Both the position numbers and the translations under genes were made by a program. From Aestuariispira ectoiniformans (lineage in GTDB: Bacteria; Pseudomonadota; Alphaproteobacteria; UBA8366; Aestuariispiraceae), in assembly GCF_025136295.1 (NCBI RefSeq), contig NZ_CP062788.1, forward strand, positions 3,055,588 through 3,119,587: a stretch of DNA of 64,000 nucleotides. Reading direction: 5' to 3'. The notes beneath the pieces were generated by a model that saw only the letters and a program-made list of their open reading frames with translations, did not search any database and had not been told where the DNA came from. Each line of letters begins with the position of its first letter. Positions within the stretch are counted from its first letter, which is position 1. Positions 55,239 through 64,000 of this stretch are shown in pieces.

Positions 55239-56216
55239 CTACACGCCGCTCAACCCGTCAATGGCCTTCAGAATTGCCGGTCCGAGAAGGACAATAAACA
55301 ATGACGGCAGGATAAAGACAATCATCGGAACAGTCAGAACTGCCGGCAATTTTGCCGCCTTTTCTTCTGCTTTCAGCATACGTTCATCACGATACTCATC
55401 CGCCAGAACGCGCAGCGACTGCGCAAGAGGCGTCCCATATCGCTCTGACTGCAGCAAGGTATTCACAACGCTGCGGATTTGTTGCATGTCCGTGCGGCGC
55501 GCCAGGTTTTCCAACGCCTGACGACGCTCTGGCAGGAAGCCGAGTTCAACCGCGGTCAAGGAAAGCTCATCCGCCATTTCGGGACTTGCCGCCTCGATCT
55601 CGCCGCTAACCCTTTTCAGGGCGGCTTCCAGTCCCAAACCCGCTTCCGCACAAATAACCATCAGGTCCAAGGCATCGGGCAGCCCGAAGAGAAGCGCCGT
55701 TCGCCGCTTCGCCACGGCATTTCGCACCATGATGTCCGGCAAATAGGACGAAACCAGCACCAGCGCGATTGTAATGGTCAACTTGATCATCATGCCAAGT
55801 TCACCGACCCCCAGCAGGAACAGGACAGCCGCCGTCAGCAGGCCAACGCCCAACGGCAGGACAAGCTTGGCAAAAAGATACACAATCAGCGCATCCTTGT
55901 TACGGTATCCGGCCTGGGTCAGGCGCATGCTGATGGCTTCGGCGTGACTGCTTTTCAGCAGGTCCAACTTATGGACAACCGTCCGAATGAAACTTTTTGT
56001 AGCGTCCTTCGGCTTGCCTCGGCGACGCGGTCCGACCAACTCGCCACGCATCCGTTCAACATAGGCTTTCAACGCCTTGTCCCGGCGTTTTCCCTGCCGC
56101 CTTTCGGCATAGACATACCAGAAACTGCCATAGATCAGCAGCGCCGATACCGCCGCCAATATGGTGAGGATATCCAGAGATCCCAGGCCCATCCAGACTT
56201 CGGTATTTTCGATCAT
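55239..56216 (-). CDS. tadC: Tad pilus inner-membrane platform protein TadC
   Basis: A 325 aa T2SF-type membrane protein with one N-terminal helix (SLDILTILAAVSALLIYGSFW), two mid helices (about 133-178) and a C-terminal pair. The core has LPDALDLMVICAEAGLGLEAALKRVS and VNTLLQSERYGTPLAQSLRVLADEYRDERMLKAEEKAAKLPAVLTVPMIVFILPSLFIVLLGPA. With TadB it forms the platform on which CpaF drives pilin polymerisation. Its start overlaps tadB by 4 nt. It is the last gene of the cluster. Confidence 0.94.
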   Translation of the reverse strand: MIENTEVWMGLGSLDILTILAAVSALLIYGSFWYVYAERRQGKRRDKALKAYVERMRGELVGPRRRGKPKDATKSFIRTVVHKLDLLKSSHAEAISMRLTQAGYRNKDALIVYLFAKLVLPLGVGLLTAAVLFLLGVGELGMMIKLTITIALVLVSSYLPDIMVRNAVAKRRTALLFGLPDALDLMVICAEAGLGLEAALKRVSGEIEAASPEMADELSLTAVELGFLPERRQALENLARRTDMQQIRSVVNTLLQSERYGTPLAQSLRVLADEYRDERMLKAEEKAAKLPAVLTVPMIVFILPSLFIVLLGPAILKAIDGLSGV

Positions 56217-57199
56217 ATCCGGAACCTCACCAGCTTATACATGACCGCAACACCAACAGCGATAAAGCCCAGACCGATCCCCATGATCATACGGCCACGC
56301 GGGTCATAGACCAGCATCAGCACATATTCGGGATTGATCAACAGCAGGATCATGAACATCAGGAAGGGCAATGACCCAAGGATATAGGCACTGGCGCGGG
56401 CCTCCGACGACATTGCCTTGATCTTCAATTTCATCTGCTTACGCTGGCGTAGGATATCCGACAGATTCTCCAATGTCTCCCCCAGGTTACCACCAGTATC
56501 CTGTTGAATTGAAAGAGAGATCACAAAGAACTTCAATTCCTGGGCAGGCAATCGTTCAGTCGCCTGCCAAAGGGCTTCGTCCATTGGTGTACCAACCCGG
56601 ACCGCCTCGGTAATTGTGCGGAATTCAACGCCAACCGGCCCGGTAAACTCACGCCCGATAGACGCCATGGCTTCACCGATAGGCAGGCCGGACTTCAACC
56701 CGCGCACCATCAGGTCAATTGCATCGGGAAACTGGTTGATAAACGCATTCAGGCGTTTTGACACCCAATAGCGGATAACCATCCAGACCAGACCCGGCCC
56801 GACGGCAAACGCAGTCAACACCGACAGCAGCCCCGGCAGCCCGGCAAAGAGTTTCATGCCGGCAAAGATTACAATCGCGATCGCGGCGGACGCCAAAAGG
56901 AAATGGCTGATGCTGATCGACTTACCGGTTTGCTTCAGGGCTTTTTGAATATTGTCACGACGCGGCAAAATCCTGATGAGAATGGCAAGCCACCGGGATT
57001 CCGCCACCATATCCTTTTTAACGGAAACCGGTTTCCCATCCTGGCTGACGACGGCCTTGCCCCGTGCGCGATTGCTGATCACACCGGCCCGGCGCTCACG
57101 CTGTTTCTGGCGTTTGCCGCTGCCGTTTAACGCGACACCGATCAAAATGGTGATCACACCGGCCATGCCGCTCAGGATTACGAGGTCCATCGTCGTCAT
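56213..57199 (-). CDS. tadB: Tad pilus inner-membrane platform protein TadB
   Basis: A 328 aa T2SF-type membrane protein. An N-terminal helix (LVILSGMAGVITILIGVAL) is followed by a basic cytosolic segment, two helices at about 95-145, the QFPDAIDLMVRGLKSGLPIGEAM core, SIQQDTGGNLGETLENLSDILRQRKQMKLKIKAMSSEA and C-terminal helices. ATG 57199 overlaps the cpaF stop (ATGA). The frame is open to 57289 inside cpaF, a frame shadow. Confidence 0.94.
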   Translation of the reverse strand: MTTMDLVILSGMAGVITILIGVALNGSGKRQKQRERRAGVISNRARGKAVVSQDGKPVSVKKDMVAESRWLAILIRILPRRDNIQKALKQTGKSISISHFLLASAAIAIVIFAGMKLFAGLPGLLSVLTAFAVGPGLVWMVIRYWVSKRLNAFINQFPDAIDLMVRGLKSGLPIGEAMASIGREFTGPVGVEFRTITEAVRVGTPMDEALWQATERLPAQELKFFVISLSIQQDTGGNLGETLENLSDILRQRKQMKLKIKAMSSEARASAYILGSLPFLMFMILLLINPEYVLMLVYDPRGRMIMGIGLGFIAVGVAVMYKLVRFRI

Positions 57200-58926
57200 G
57201 ACGTCCCCTCCGACATTGCCTGCATCAGGGCCTTGCCCAGGCCATAATAGTCGGCATGGCTCATGAATACCGGACGCAGGCCGCTGCACCTGAATTCGCC
57301 GGTCAGGCGGCCTTCGGTATCCTCACCCGTAAACTCATAGGTAAACAGATCCTGCGTGGTGACAATCTCGCCTTCCATCCCCACCACTTCGGTAATCTTG
57401 GAAACACGGCGAACGCCATCGCGCATACGCGAGACCTGGACCACCATGTGGACCGCATTGGCAATCTGCGAGCGAACCGCCTCATGCGGCAGCTTGACCC
57501 CGGCCATGGCCACCATATTCTCAAGACGGGTCAGCGCCTCACGCGGATTGTTGGCGTGGATCGTACACATGGAACCGTCGTGACCGGTGTTCATCGCCTG
57601 CAGCATATCCAGGGCTTCCGCCCCGCGAATCTCGCCCAGAATGATGCGGTCAGGGCGCATACGCAGGGTGTTTTTCAACAGGTCCCGCATGGTGATCTCG
57701 CCTTTGCCTTCCAGGTTCGGCGGACGGGTCTCAAGACGCACCACATGCGGCTGCTGCAACTGAAGCTCTGCTGCATCCTCAATGGTACAGATACGTTCAC
57801 CCGGATCAATCATGCGCGACAAGGCGTTCAGCATCGTCGTCTTACCGGAACCGGTACCGCCGGAAATCAGGATATTCAGCCGCGCGCGCGCCGCAATCCG
57901 CAGCACCTTGCCCATGGCAGGCGAGATATTGCCCTGTTTCTCCATCACCTCGAAGGTGATCTTCTTCGTAGAAAACTTACGAATGGAAATACTCGGACCG
58001 TCAATTGCCAGAGGCGGAATGATGACGTTTACACGCGAACCGTCTTCCAGACGGGCATCCACCAGCGGCGTGCTTTCGTCCACACGGCGACCGATCCGGG
58101 AGACAATCCGCGTTGCGATATTCATGACATGGCTGTCGTCGCGGAAGGTGACCCCGGACAGCTCCAGCTTACCGCCGCGTTCCACATAGACCTGCTTGGC
58201 ACCGTTAACCATGATGTCGGTCACGGCCTCATCCGCGAGCAAGGGCTCCAGCGGACCCAACCCCAACATATCGTTCAGCAACAGCGTCACCAGATCACGC
58301 TGTTCCATCTGATTGAGCTGAATTTGTTTTTCCGCGAGGATTTCGTCGACGACTTCCGTAATCTGTGCCGCCAGGTCCGACCGCGGCATTTCCAGTGCCT
58401 TGGCGATATCGATCCGCTCCAGCAAGATGGGATGCACACTCTCCTTGGCGGAATCCAGTGTGCTGCGCGTCTTGCGGGCCGCATTGGCCGCCCCTTCAGC
58501 ATTCGGGACGATCCGTTTTGCTTCGAAAAGGACTTCGTTCAGGCCAACGGTCACCAGGTCACGACGATCTTCACCGGATACCGAGAGGCCTTCCTTCATG
58601 GCAATTTCTTCCAGAAGGTTTTCGACCAAAGTCGCGGCTTCTTCCCGTGATACGGAAAGAATAGCCTCCGGCTTCATTGTCTTGAGGCATTTCTCAACCG
58701 TCATTCTGGCAAGACGTTCGTGAAGGTCGTCGTTGCTTTCCGCGGTTGCTTCCGTCGTTTCGGCTGCCTCCGGGAGTACCGCCTCCGCCTGTTCCGTCAC
58801 ATCGTCGGCCGCGCAGGGCTTGCGCGCCTCCGAGCTCTTCGCGTCGGCCTTTTCAGGCTCGCGATACTTATGAAGGTCCAGAACCGGTGCTTCCGGTTGT
58901 TTGTCCGTTTTCCGACGGCCGAACAT
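57196..58926 (-). CDS. cpaF: Tad pilus assembly ATPase CpaF/TadA
   Basis: A type II/IV secretion ATPase of 576 aa that powers Flp pilus assembly. The catalytic core starts at about residue 170. [32 protein letters not shown], Walker [16 protein letters not shown], the Asp box [15 protein letters not shown], Walker [31 protein letters not shown] and the His box [16 protein letters not shown] are all present. The first 165 residues are an acidic, Ala/Glu-rich extension longer than in many CpaF proteins. It begins 2 nt after cpaE and overlaps tadB by 4 nt. Confidence 0.96.
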   Translation of the reverse strand: MFGRRKTDKQPEAPVLDLHKYREPEKADAKSSEARKPCAADDVTEQAEAVLPEAAETTEATAESNDDLHERLARMTVEKCLKTMKPEAILSVSREEAATLVENLLEEIAMKEGLSVSGEDRRDLVTVGLNEVLFEAKRIVPNAEGAANAARKTRSTLDSAKESVHPILLERIDIAKALEMPRSDLAAQITEVVDEILAEKQIQLNQMEQRDLVTLLLNDMLGLGPLEPLLADEAVTDIMVNGAKQVYVERGGKLELSGVTFRDDSHVMNIATRIVSRIGRRVDESTPLVDARLEDGSRVNVIIPPLAIDGPSISIRKFSTKKITFEVMEKQGNISPAMGKVLRIAARARLNILISGGTGSGKTTMLNALSRMIDPGERICTIEDAAELQLQQPHVVRLETRPPNLEGKGEITMRDLLKNTLRMRPDRIILGEIRGAEALDMLQAMNTGHDGSMCTIHANNPREALTRLENMVAMAGVKLPHEAVRSQIANAVHMVVQVSRMRDGVRRVSKITEVVGMEGEIVTTQDLFTYEFTGEDTEGRLTGEFRCSGLRPVFMSHADYYGLGKALMQAMSEGTS

Positions 58927-58928
58927 CG

Positions 58929-60146
58929 TTACTTGCCTTTTTTCTTCAAAAACTTAGAGAAAATCCCCTTCTTTGTGTCTTCCTCAGAGCCACAAATATG
59001 TTTGGCCGCAAGCTCCACAGCCTTTTTCATTTTTCCGTTCCCCGCAGACAGAATTGTCTTGCCTTCTTCCAGGCAGCGGCAGAACTGATCAGGGTCATAG
59101 GGAATTTGACCGGCAACAGGATGCCCCAGATTCTTTTCAAAGGTTTGCAGCGGCAGTTCGCCGGTCTTGCTGAACCCAACGCGGTTGAGGATAACCTTCA
59201 CCTCGCCCGTCGCGCCCCACTCCTTCAATGCAGCCTTGATGCGCAATGCATCCCGCAAACCGGCAAGCGTCAGGTCCGATACCAGAGTAATAACGTCCGC
59301 CCCACTCAACAGAGACTGGGATGCGGGGACCAGGCTGCGAGGCAGGTCCACAACCACCTCCTCAACGGCGTCGCCCAACAGATCCAGCGCCTTGAAGATA
59401 CCAACCTCGTCCAGGCTCATCGGTCGGCTCAACCCTTCTTCAGAGCACAACAGCGACAGTTTTTCACTGACCTGAGTAAGGGAGCGCGCAAGGAACAGCT
59501 CGTCCATCCGGTCCGGGGTTTCCAGCGCATCACGCATGCCGTGGCCCGGTTCAAGGTCAAGCTGTAGCGCCGACGTGCCGAAAAACGGGTCCAGATCCAT
59601 CAACACGCATTTTTCGCCCTGTTCCTCGGCGAAATACCAGGCCAGATTCATGGCAACGGTACTGGCGCCGACCCCCCCCCGGGTGCCGACAACGACATGA
59701 AGTTTCGCCCGATCATTCTCGACCGGAACCGGACCAACAGGCTTGGTCAGTTTTTCCAAGGTCGCGATCAGCGTATCTGCCGCCAGCGGCTTGACGATAT
59801 AATCCACGACGCCCAGGTCAATCAGATGACGGTAAAAGCCAACATCATTGACGCTGCCAAACGTGATAACCTTCGTTCCCGGATCGCAAACATCCGCGAG
59901 ATCCCCCAAGGCTTCTTCCGGATTGTCGGAACCGTCCAGGTCAATCACCAGAATTTTCGGCGTGTCGATATCCTTCAGGACAGTGATCGCCTGCGGAATA
60001 CCACCGGAAAAAATACGGTCGACAGAGTAGTTCGTCGCTGTCGCAACTTTTTCCAGAACCGACGCGGACTCGCTGTCTGCCGCGAAAGCCATAAATGGTT
60101 CGCCGGATGCGATGTCTTCGGATTTCTTTTTCAATGCCATAGCCAT
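58929..60146 (-). CDS. cpaE: Pilus localisation protein CpaE/TadZ
   Basis: A 405 aa protein with an atypical receiver-like domain (about 15-135, LVIDLDGSDNPEEALG, YIVKPLAADTL) fused to a ParA/MinD-like ATPase (about 145-395). The P-loop reads GTRGGVGASTVAMNLAW, with Ala in place of the usual Lys, as is common in TadZ. LMDLDPFFGTSALQLDLEPGHG is the Walker A' Asp region. It places the Tad machine at the pole or envelope. GGAGGG precedes the ATG, and it starts 2 nt after cpaD. Confidence 0.93.
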   Translation of the reverse strand: MAMALKKKSEDIASGEPFMAFAADSESASVLEKVATATNYSVDRIFSGGIPQAITVLKDIDTPKILVIDLDGSDNPEEALGDLADVCDPGTKVITFGSVNDVGFYRHLIDLGVVDYIVKPLAADTLIATLEKLTKPVGPVPVENDRAKLHVVVGTRGGVGASTVAMNLAWYFAEEQGEKCVLMDLDPFFGTSALQLDLEPGHGMRDALETPDRMDELFLARSLTQVSEKLSLLCSEEGLSRPMSLDEVGIFKALDLLGDAVEEVVVDLPRSLVPASQSLLSGADVITLVSDLTLAGLRDALRIKAALKEWGATGEVKVILNRVGFSKTGELPLQTFEKNLGHPVAGQIPYDPDQFCRCLEEGKTILSAGNGKMKKAVELAAKHICGSEEDTKKGIFSKFLKKKGK

Positions 60147-60148
60147 TA

Positions 60149-60841
60149 TTACCCTCCGGAGCCTCCGGCGCTCTGTGCAGACGTCGTCAGGTCCTCCTTC
60201 AGGAGTGGTTCGGTCACACGCTTGTGATAGCGTTCAACTGCAGACGCGGCCCGATCGCCATCCCAGGATTCTGCGCTTTTCCCACGCATCAGGTCTTCCG
60301 GATCCGCAACCATAAGACCCAGATTGGTAACGTTGGAACAACCGAAATTGGGCGAGGCCAGATTTTCAAAGCGCCGCTCGTATTTCGACGACCAATTCGG
60401 GCAATCCGGCAGTTTGACGACAACCTTGCGAACGGCAACGGTGACGCTGGCGTCATTGCCCTGCCCTGCGGCATCCATCTCCTTAACCGGGCGCAGCACC
60501 GCCTGATAGCCCTGATCCGCCAGGAGGGCCCGGAGAATATCCGCCTGCGTTTGGCGAATGGGTCCTTCGGTAAAACGGACTTCCAGCACATCGCTCTGAT
60601 CGGCGCCGGTCCGGCCCAGGAATTCCTGTACCTTGTCCATCTCGGAGGATGCCGGGCGATTGTCGGTTGCATCAAACTGCACCGCATGGCTGTAATAAAC
60701 TGGCTGCACCTGAAGTTCAGGCACTTCCGGGCGCATGGGCACCGGATCCTGATAGGCCCAGCAGCCGGTCATGGAGACAAAAGCCAGCGGCATCAGGAAC
60801 ATCAATGCGCGGCGACCGGATATGTTCTTACGATATTCCAT
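60149..60841 (-). CDS. cpaD: Pilus assembly lipoprotein CpaD
   Basis: A 230 aa outer-membrane-associated lipoprotein. The signal sequence MEYRKNISGRRALMFLMPLAFVSMTGC ends in a lipobox with the acylated Cys. The CpaD fold is suggested by a PAL-like half (EVRFTEGPIRQTQADILRALLADQGYQAV) and the C-terminal CPNWSSKYERRFENLASPNFGCSNVTNLGLMVADPEDLMRG segment. AGGAGA lies 7 nt before ATG 60841, directly at the cpaC stop. An ATG at 60856 that overlaps cpaC is less likely. It is a pilotin-like partner of CpaC. Confidence 0.92.
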   Translation of the reverse strand: MEYRKNISGRRALMFLMPLAFVSMTGCWAYQDPVPMRPEVPELQVQPVYYSHAVQFDATDNRPASSEMDKVQEFLGRTGADQSDVLEVRFTEGPIRQTQADILRALLADQGYQAVLRPVKEMDAAGQGNDASVTVAVRKVVVKLPDCPNWSSKYERRFENLASPNFGCSNVTNLGLMVADPEDLMRGKSAESWDGDRAASAVERYHKRVTEPLLKEDLTTSAQSAGGSGG

Positions 60842-60852
60842 CCGACATCTCC

Positions 60853-62223
60853 TCATTCAAACTGGAAGCCGACCGGGCCAATCAGACGATTGCCGCGACT
60901 GTCCACCGTTGCCCCTTTCGGCGCAGGTTTCTTCGGCTGGCGGTTAAGGGATGAACCCAAGACCCGTTCGCTGTCCGTCGGCGGATAATAGCCTTCCGTG
61001 GGGTCCATCAGTTTCGCCTGGGCAACGGGACGCACCACATAGGGCGTCACAACAATGACCAGTTCGCTTTCGTCACGCCTGAAGTTATCCGACGAGAACA
61101 AGGCCCCCAGGATCGGGATATCGGCCAACCCCGGCAGGCGCGAGACGTCGTGTGTGACGTCGTTGCTGATCAGACCGGCAATTGCGAAGCTTTCGCCCGA
61201 TCCCACTTCAACCGTGGTTTCCGCCCGACGTGTTGTCAGCGACGGAATCTGGAAAGTGTTCAGCGTCACCGCATTGGTATTGGACAACTGGCTGACCTCC
61301 GGACGGACATGCAGGTTAATACGGCCGCCATCCAGGATTGTCGGCGTGAAGGCCAGCGACACACCGAACTGCTTGAAGACAATCGTCACACGCCCATCGG
61401 ATCCCGGCACCAGGATCGGGAATTCCCCACCCGCCAGGAAGCTGGCCGTTTCACCGGACATCGCCGTCAAATTCGGTTCCGCCAGGATTTTGATCAAGCC
61501 CTCGTCGTCCAACGCATCCAATGTCACATTGACATTCCGGCCCCCGATCCCGGTCAGGCCCACTGTCTGCGCCGTCACCGATGCCGCGAAGGGGTTCACC
61601 GTTGCAAAAGTGAATCCCGTCGTGCCCAGCACGCCGCTACCCGTCCAGTTAAAGCCCAATTGCTTCTGAATGGTTCGGGACATTTCGGCCACCCGGACCC
61701 GCAGATTGACCTGACTGGGCGTGGCGACCTTCATCTGATTGACAACAAGGTCCGCTTTACCCGCCGTGGTCGCCGCGAGCTTGCTGATCCCCTCTGCCTG
61801 ACTGGGACTTACAACGGTCCCTCTCAGGACAACATTTTCCCCTAATGCCGTCGCGGCAACGTCCACGCCCGGATACAGTGTATCAATTTTCTGCTGCAGC
61901 TTCGGCAGATCGGGAATGACCTGAATATCAAGCGATGCCAGCACGCGGTCTCTTCCATCCACGGCAAACAACGTCGTTGTGCCCGGCTTGCGCGCCATCA
62001 GGTAAACAAGGGTTGGCGACTTGACCTGAACGTCGGCCACTTCCGGATCAGCCACGAAAACCGTATCTGCGCGACCGGGAAGCCGGATCAGCCGGCCATG
62101 GCTTGCTTCCACCGAAATCTTCGTCCCTGCCCCCGAGATGATCTCAACGGCCTGCGCCGGATAAATCACCGCGAATGCAATCATCAGGATCGTTACCTGC
62201 ATTGCCAGCTTACAGCCACGCAT
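60853..62223 (-). CDS. cpaC: Tad pilus secretin CpaC/RcpA
   Basis: An outer-membrane secretin of 456 aa. The signal peptide (MQVTILMIAFAVIYPAQA) is cleaved before VEIIS. The N-terminal pilus/secretin N domain has LPGRADTVFVADPEVADVQV, and a BON-like region has LGENVVLRGTVVSPSQAEGI. The secretin core runs from about 260 to 405: ILAEPNLTAMSGETASFLAGGEFPI, ISNDVTHDVSRLPGLADIPILGALFSSDNFRRDESELVIVVTPYVVRP. GGGAGA precedes the ATG. It forms the channel through which the Flp fibre exits. Confidence 0.95.
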   Translation of the reverse strand: MRGCKLAMQVTILMIAFAVIYPAQAVEIISGAGTKISVEASHGRLIRLPGRADTVFVADPEVADVQVKSPTLVYLMARKPGTTTLFAVDGRDRVLASLDIQVIPDLPKLQQKIDTLYPGVDVAATALGENVVLRGTVVSPSQAEGISKLAATTAGKADLVVNQMKVATPSQVNLRVRVAEMSRTIQKQLGFNWTGSGVLGTTGFTFATVNPFAASVTAQTVGLTGIGGRNVNVTLDALDDEGLIKILAEPNLTAMSGETASFLAGGEFPILVPGSDGRVTIVFKQFGVSLAFTPTILDGGRINLHVRPEVSQLSNTNAVTLNTFQIPSLTTRRAETTVEVGSGESFAIAGLISNDVTHDVSRLPGLADIPILGALFSSDNFRRDESELVIVVTPYVVRPVAQAKLMDPTEGYYPPTDSERVLGSSLNRQPKKPAPKGATVDSRGNRLIGPVGFQFE

Positions 62224-62240
62224 CCCCAGTCTCCCTCGAT

Positions 62241-63218
62241 TTATTTTGTGCCCAGACCGCCGCTGCCGCCGGGCGAACCGCGCAATACAGTCACCGTATG
62301 CGCTTTTTGCGTTGGTGTTGCTTTACGACGGCCTCCGGAATTAAGAGATAGGTCGTGGCCGTTCACCGAAAAGACCTCCAGATCAATTGTATAATTGCGG
62401 TCTTTCTTGTCGGTTTTGCCTTTCATGAAGGCATCAAAGGCATTGTCAGAAGCATCTGCCAGGTTTGTATTTTGTTCCGGCAGGCCGCGCAGGCTCAGTG
62501 AAAGACTGCCCATGCTCAGCGACAATGCGATGCGTTCAGCCTGTTTTGGCAGGACTTCCAAAGTCGCCGTTTTGGCAACCACCACTTCGCCTTCTTCATT
62601 GGTGACATTCTGGTCAATCGCCAGAACGCGGATATCCTGATCCAGCGTCAGGCTGGCATAACGGGTTGTATCCTTGCCGTCCAAATCCTTGCCTTTAAGG
62701 CGAAGCGCAAGGATTAGATCAACATGATCGCCCGGAAAGACAAAGCCCGCAATCCCCTTGGTTGCGTCGATCGGCACGGTCATCGCACGATGTCCCGGCT
62801 CAAGAACCGCCGCCAGGAACCCCTTATCACCCGGGAATACGAACTGACTGCGCATGACCGGCTGTCCGGCCTGGATCGTCTGACGGGCAACGGCACCGGC
62901 GAAGGAGGCACGGCCTTCCTCGTCGCTTTCGCCTTTCGCCAGATCGTCAGGGGTCATCGCAACGTAATTGTCCAGGACACCATCTTCCGGCCAGGCCGTC
63001 CACTCAAGGTCTTCCGGCTTGATAAACTTGCCGATGCTGACGGCCTTGGATGCAACCAGCACCATACGCTCAGCCGGTTTGACGGCCTCGACGACCGCTT
63101 CTTTCTGGACTGCTTCTGCCGCATTGCGTTCTGCAACGATCAGGTTGCGCGCATAAAAAGCGGTACCACCGGCCATCATGACCGCGACGAGAATGAGAAG
63201 GACGGATCGGATCGACAT
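62241..63218 (-). CDS. cpaB: Flp pilus assembly protein CpaB/RcpC
   Basis: A 325 aa periplasmic protein anchored by an N-terminal helix (SVLLILVAVMMAGGTAFYA). The SAF domain lies at about 52-125 (MVLVASKAVSIGKFIKPEDLEWTAWPEDGVLDN, AGQPVMRSQFVFPGDKGFLAAVLEPGHRAMTVPID). The RcpC domain follows with GDHVDLILALRL and VLAIDQNVTNEEGEVVVAKTATLEVLPKQAERIAL. It is thought to contact peptidoglycan and the secretin. It lies 17 nt upstream of cpaC and 17 nt downstream of cpaA. Confidence 0.93.
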   Translation of the reverse strand: MSIRSVLLILVAVMMAGGTAFYARNLIVAERNAAEAVQKEAVVEAVKPAERMVLVASKAVSIGKFIKPEDLEWTAWPEDGVLDNYVAMTPDDLAKGESDEEGRASFAGAVARQTIQAGQPVMRSQFVFPGDKGFLAAVLEPGHRAMTVPIDATKGIAGFVFPGDHVDLILALRLKGKDLDGKDTTRYASLTLDQDIRVLAIDQNVTNEEGEVVVAKTATLEVLPKQAERIALSLSMGSLSLSLRGLPEQNTNLADASDNAFDAFMKGKTDKKDRNYTIDLEVFSVNGHDLSLNSGGRRKATPTQKAHTVTVLRGSPGGSGGLGTK

Positions 63219-63235
63219 AGCGTATCCTCCTTACC

Positions 63236-63748
63236 TTATAATAACACGGGTTCGGCCAGGCGCCATGCGACGACAAAACCGCCTGCCGCAATCGCCAAGC
63301 CATAGGGCAGCACCGACCCCTGAAGGACCTTGCTACCGGAATGGAAACCGATTTTTTCCAGGGCCAGGGCAAAACCAAATCGTGCCGCCCCCAACATCAA
63401 CAGGGCGAGCACACCGCCAACGAGGCCGGTGAAAACCAGAAAATCGAAAATATAGGTGGGACCTGCCCATACCGAGACTACCGTGAGCAGCTTGATGTCG
63501 CCTCCCCCCACTTTTCCGAAGGCGAACAGGACAAAGCCCGCCACCAGAACAATGGCGCCAACAATCAAGCCTGCAGTCCAGTTAACGGACCCGCCGGAAG
63601 CCAGAACAAATGGCAAATAAAGAGAAAGAATAGCCAGCGAAACCTTGTTGGGGATCGTGTAGCTTTTAACGTCGCTACAGGCAGCCCAGAGAAGAAGGCC
63701 GGCAAAGGCGGCTACTGAAAGCGCCTGAACATACTCGAAAGAAGACAT
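63236..63748 (-). CDS. cpaA: Prepilin peptidase CpaA/TadV
   Basis: A 170 aa polytopic aspartyl protease that trims prepilins of the Flp system. It is the short type, without the methyltransferase domain. The two catalytic Asp residues lie in CSDVKSYTIPNKVS (about residue 26) and KVGGGDIKLLT (GxGD, about 80). Six hydrophobic segments are expected. ATG 63748 (MSSFEYVQ) is preferred; the frame continues ten codons upstream. The flp gene lies 173 nt upstream, behind a terminator-like hairpin. Confidence 0.93.
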   Translation of the reverse strand: MSSFEYVQALSVAAFAGLLLWAACSDVKSYTIPNKVSLAILSLYLPFVLASGGSVNWTAGLIVGAIVLVAGFVLFAFGKVGGGDIKLLTVVSVWAGPTYIFDFLVFTGLVGGVLALLMLGAARFGFALALEKIGFHSGSKVLQGSVLPYGLAIAAGGFVVAWRLAEPVLL

Positions 63749-63815
63749 TGCTGGGTCCTCGGAAAAAACATGAAACAAGCTGGCCTTCTCAAATGTGGCG
63801 AATGGCAGGTCGGGA

Positions 63816-63850
63816 AATAGAAAGCCGGAAGCTTTGGAAGGCTCCCGGCT
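63816..63850 (-). terminator. Hairpin between flp and cpaA
   Basis: On the minus strand AGCCGGGAGC pairs with GCTTCCGGCT (10 bp, one wobble) around CTTCCAAA, then TTCTATTT. It is probably a partial terminator that lets the pilin be made in excess over the assembly proteins. Confidence 0.7.
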
Positions 63851-63921
63851 AGTCTCTTACTCAGTGACTTAAAGTGGCGATGTCACTTTCGTTTCCCCTG
63901 CCGAGAAGGGCAGTTGTCAGC

Positions 63922-64000
63922 TTAGATCGTGGTACCACCACTCACAGCGCCGCTCAGGATCGTACCAACATATTCGAACATGGACTTCAGCGAGCCGCCC
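63922..64000 (-). CDS. Flp/Fap-type pilin, C-terminal end (partial)
   Basis: The minus-strand frame ending at TAA (63922-63924) encodes at least 25 residues, GGSLKSMFEYVGTILSGAVS then GGTTI. The gene is cut by the window edge. The short C-terminal tail with LKSMFEYVGTIL, immediately upstream of cpaA, fits the class IVb pilin of the Tad system. The processing motif would lie outside the window. Confidence 0.7.
   Translation of the reverse strand, partial: GGSLKSMFEYVGTILSGAVSGGTTI

Overview
This window reads as a chromosomal segment of an alphaproteobacterium, probably a marine or aquatic member of the Rhodospirillales or a neighbouring order. Evidence: the rpmG-pleD-divK and rpoZ-rsh-acpS-lepB-rnc-era gene orders, HdaA, a DUF2066-perM-hda block beside purM-purN, a PlcP-Agt lipid-remodelling pair, an aa3-type cytochrome oxidase subunit IV micro-gene, and a cpa/tad pilus cluster with a CtrA-type site. 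Genus cannot be fixed from the sequence alone. Coding density is high, GC is moderate to high, and no tRNA, rRNA or CRISPR was seen.

Layout. 1-6.1 kb: tail of an unknown gene, NUDIX hydrolase, rpmG, the cell-cycle regulators pleD and divK, a zinc-ribbon DinB polymerase, a diguanylate cyclase and hisI. 6.1-9.8 kb: VOC protein, MFS transporter and an EAL-CBS-GGDEF protein. 9.8-15.4 kb: a minus-strand operon rpoZ-rsh-acpS-lepB-rnc-era. 15.8-17.1 kb: NYN-domain nuclease-like protein and a family 5-like uracil-DNA glycosylase. 17.2-19.6 kb: an IS1182-family element that landed in the terminator between the glycosylase gene and aspS and duplicated the whole 20-bp hairpin; an IS5-family element is nested inside it. 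19.6-22.7 kb: aspS and rnd. 22.8-28.7 kb: a polyphosphate module (ppx, ppk, sixA-type phosphatase, CYTH-CHAD protein). 28.8-35.3 kb: an SDR, hdaA, an AI-2E/PerM permease, DUF2066, purMN, the oxidase subunit IV and ndk. 35.5-41.4 kb: ABC-F ATPase, a lipid kinase, plcP-agt and an MFS carrier.

41.6-53.5 kb holds a long plus-strand nucleoside operon: a BMP-type substrate-binding protein, ATPase and two permeases for uptake, then cytidine deaminase, purine nucleoside phosphorylase, DeoC, DeoA, DeoB, a PHYHD1-like Fe(II)/2-oxoglutarate dioxygenase, adenosine deaminase and a HAD phosphatase. Imported nucleosides would be deaminated, phosphorolysed to free base plus (deoxy)ribose-1-phosphate, isomerised by DeoB, and the deoxyribose-5-phosphate cleaved by DeoC. 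The dioxygenase is the unexplained member and the best candidate for new biology here.

53.6-64 kb: a MarR regulator, tadD, and on the minus strand flp-cpaA-cpaB-cpaC-cpaD-cpaE-cpaF-tadB-tadC, the Tad/Flp pilus machine. The c-di-GMP enzymes, PleD/DivK and a perfect TTAA-N7-TTAA site suggest that surface attachment is tied to the cell cycle.
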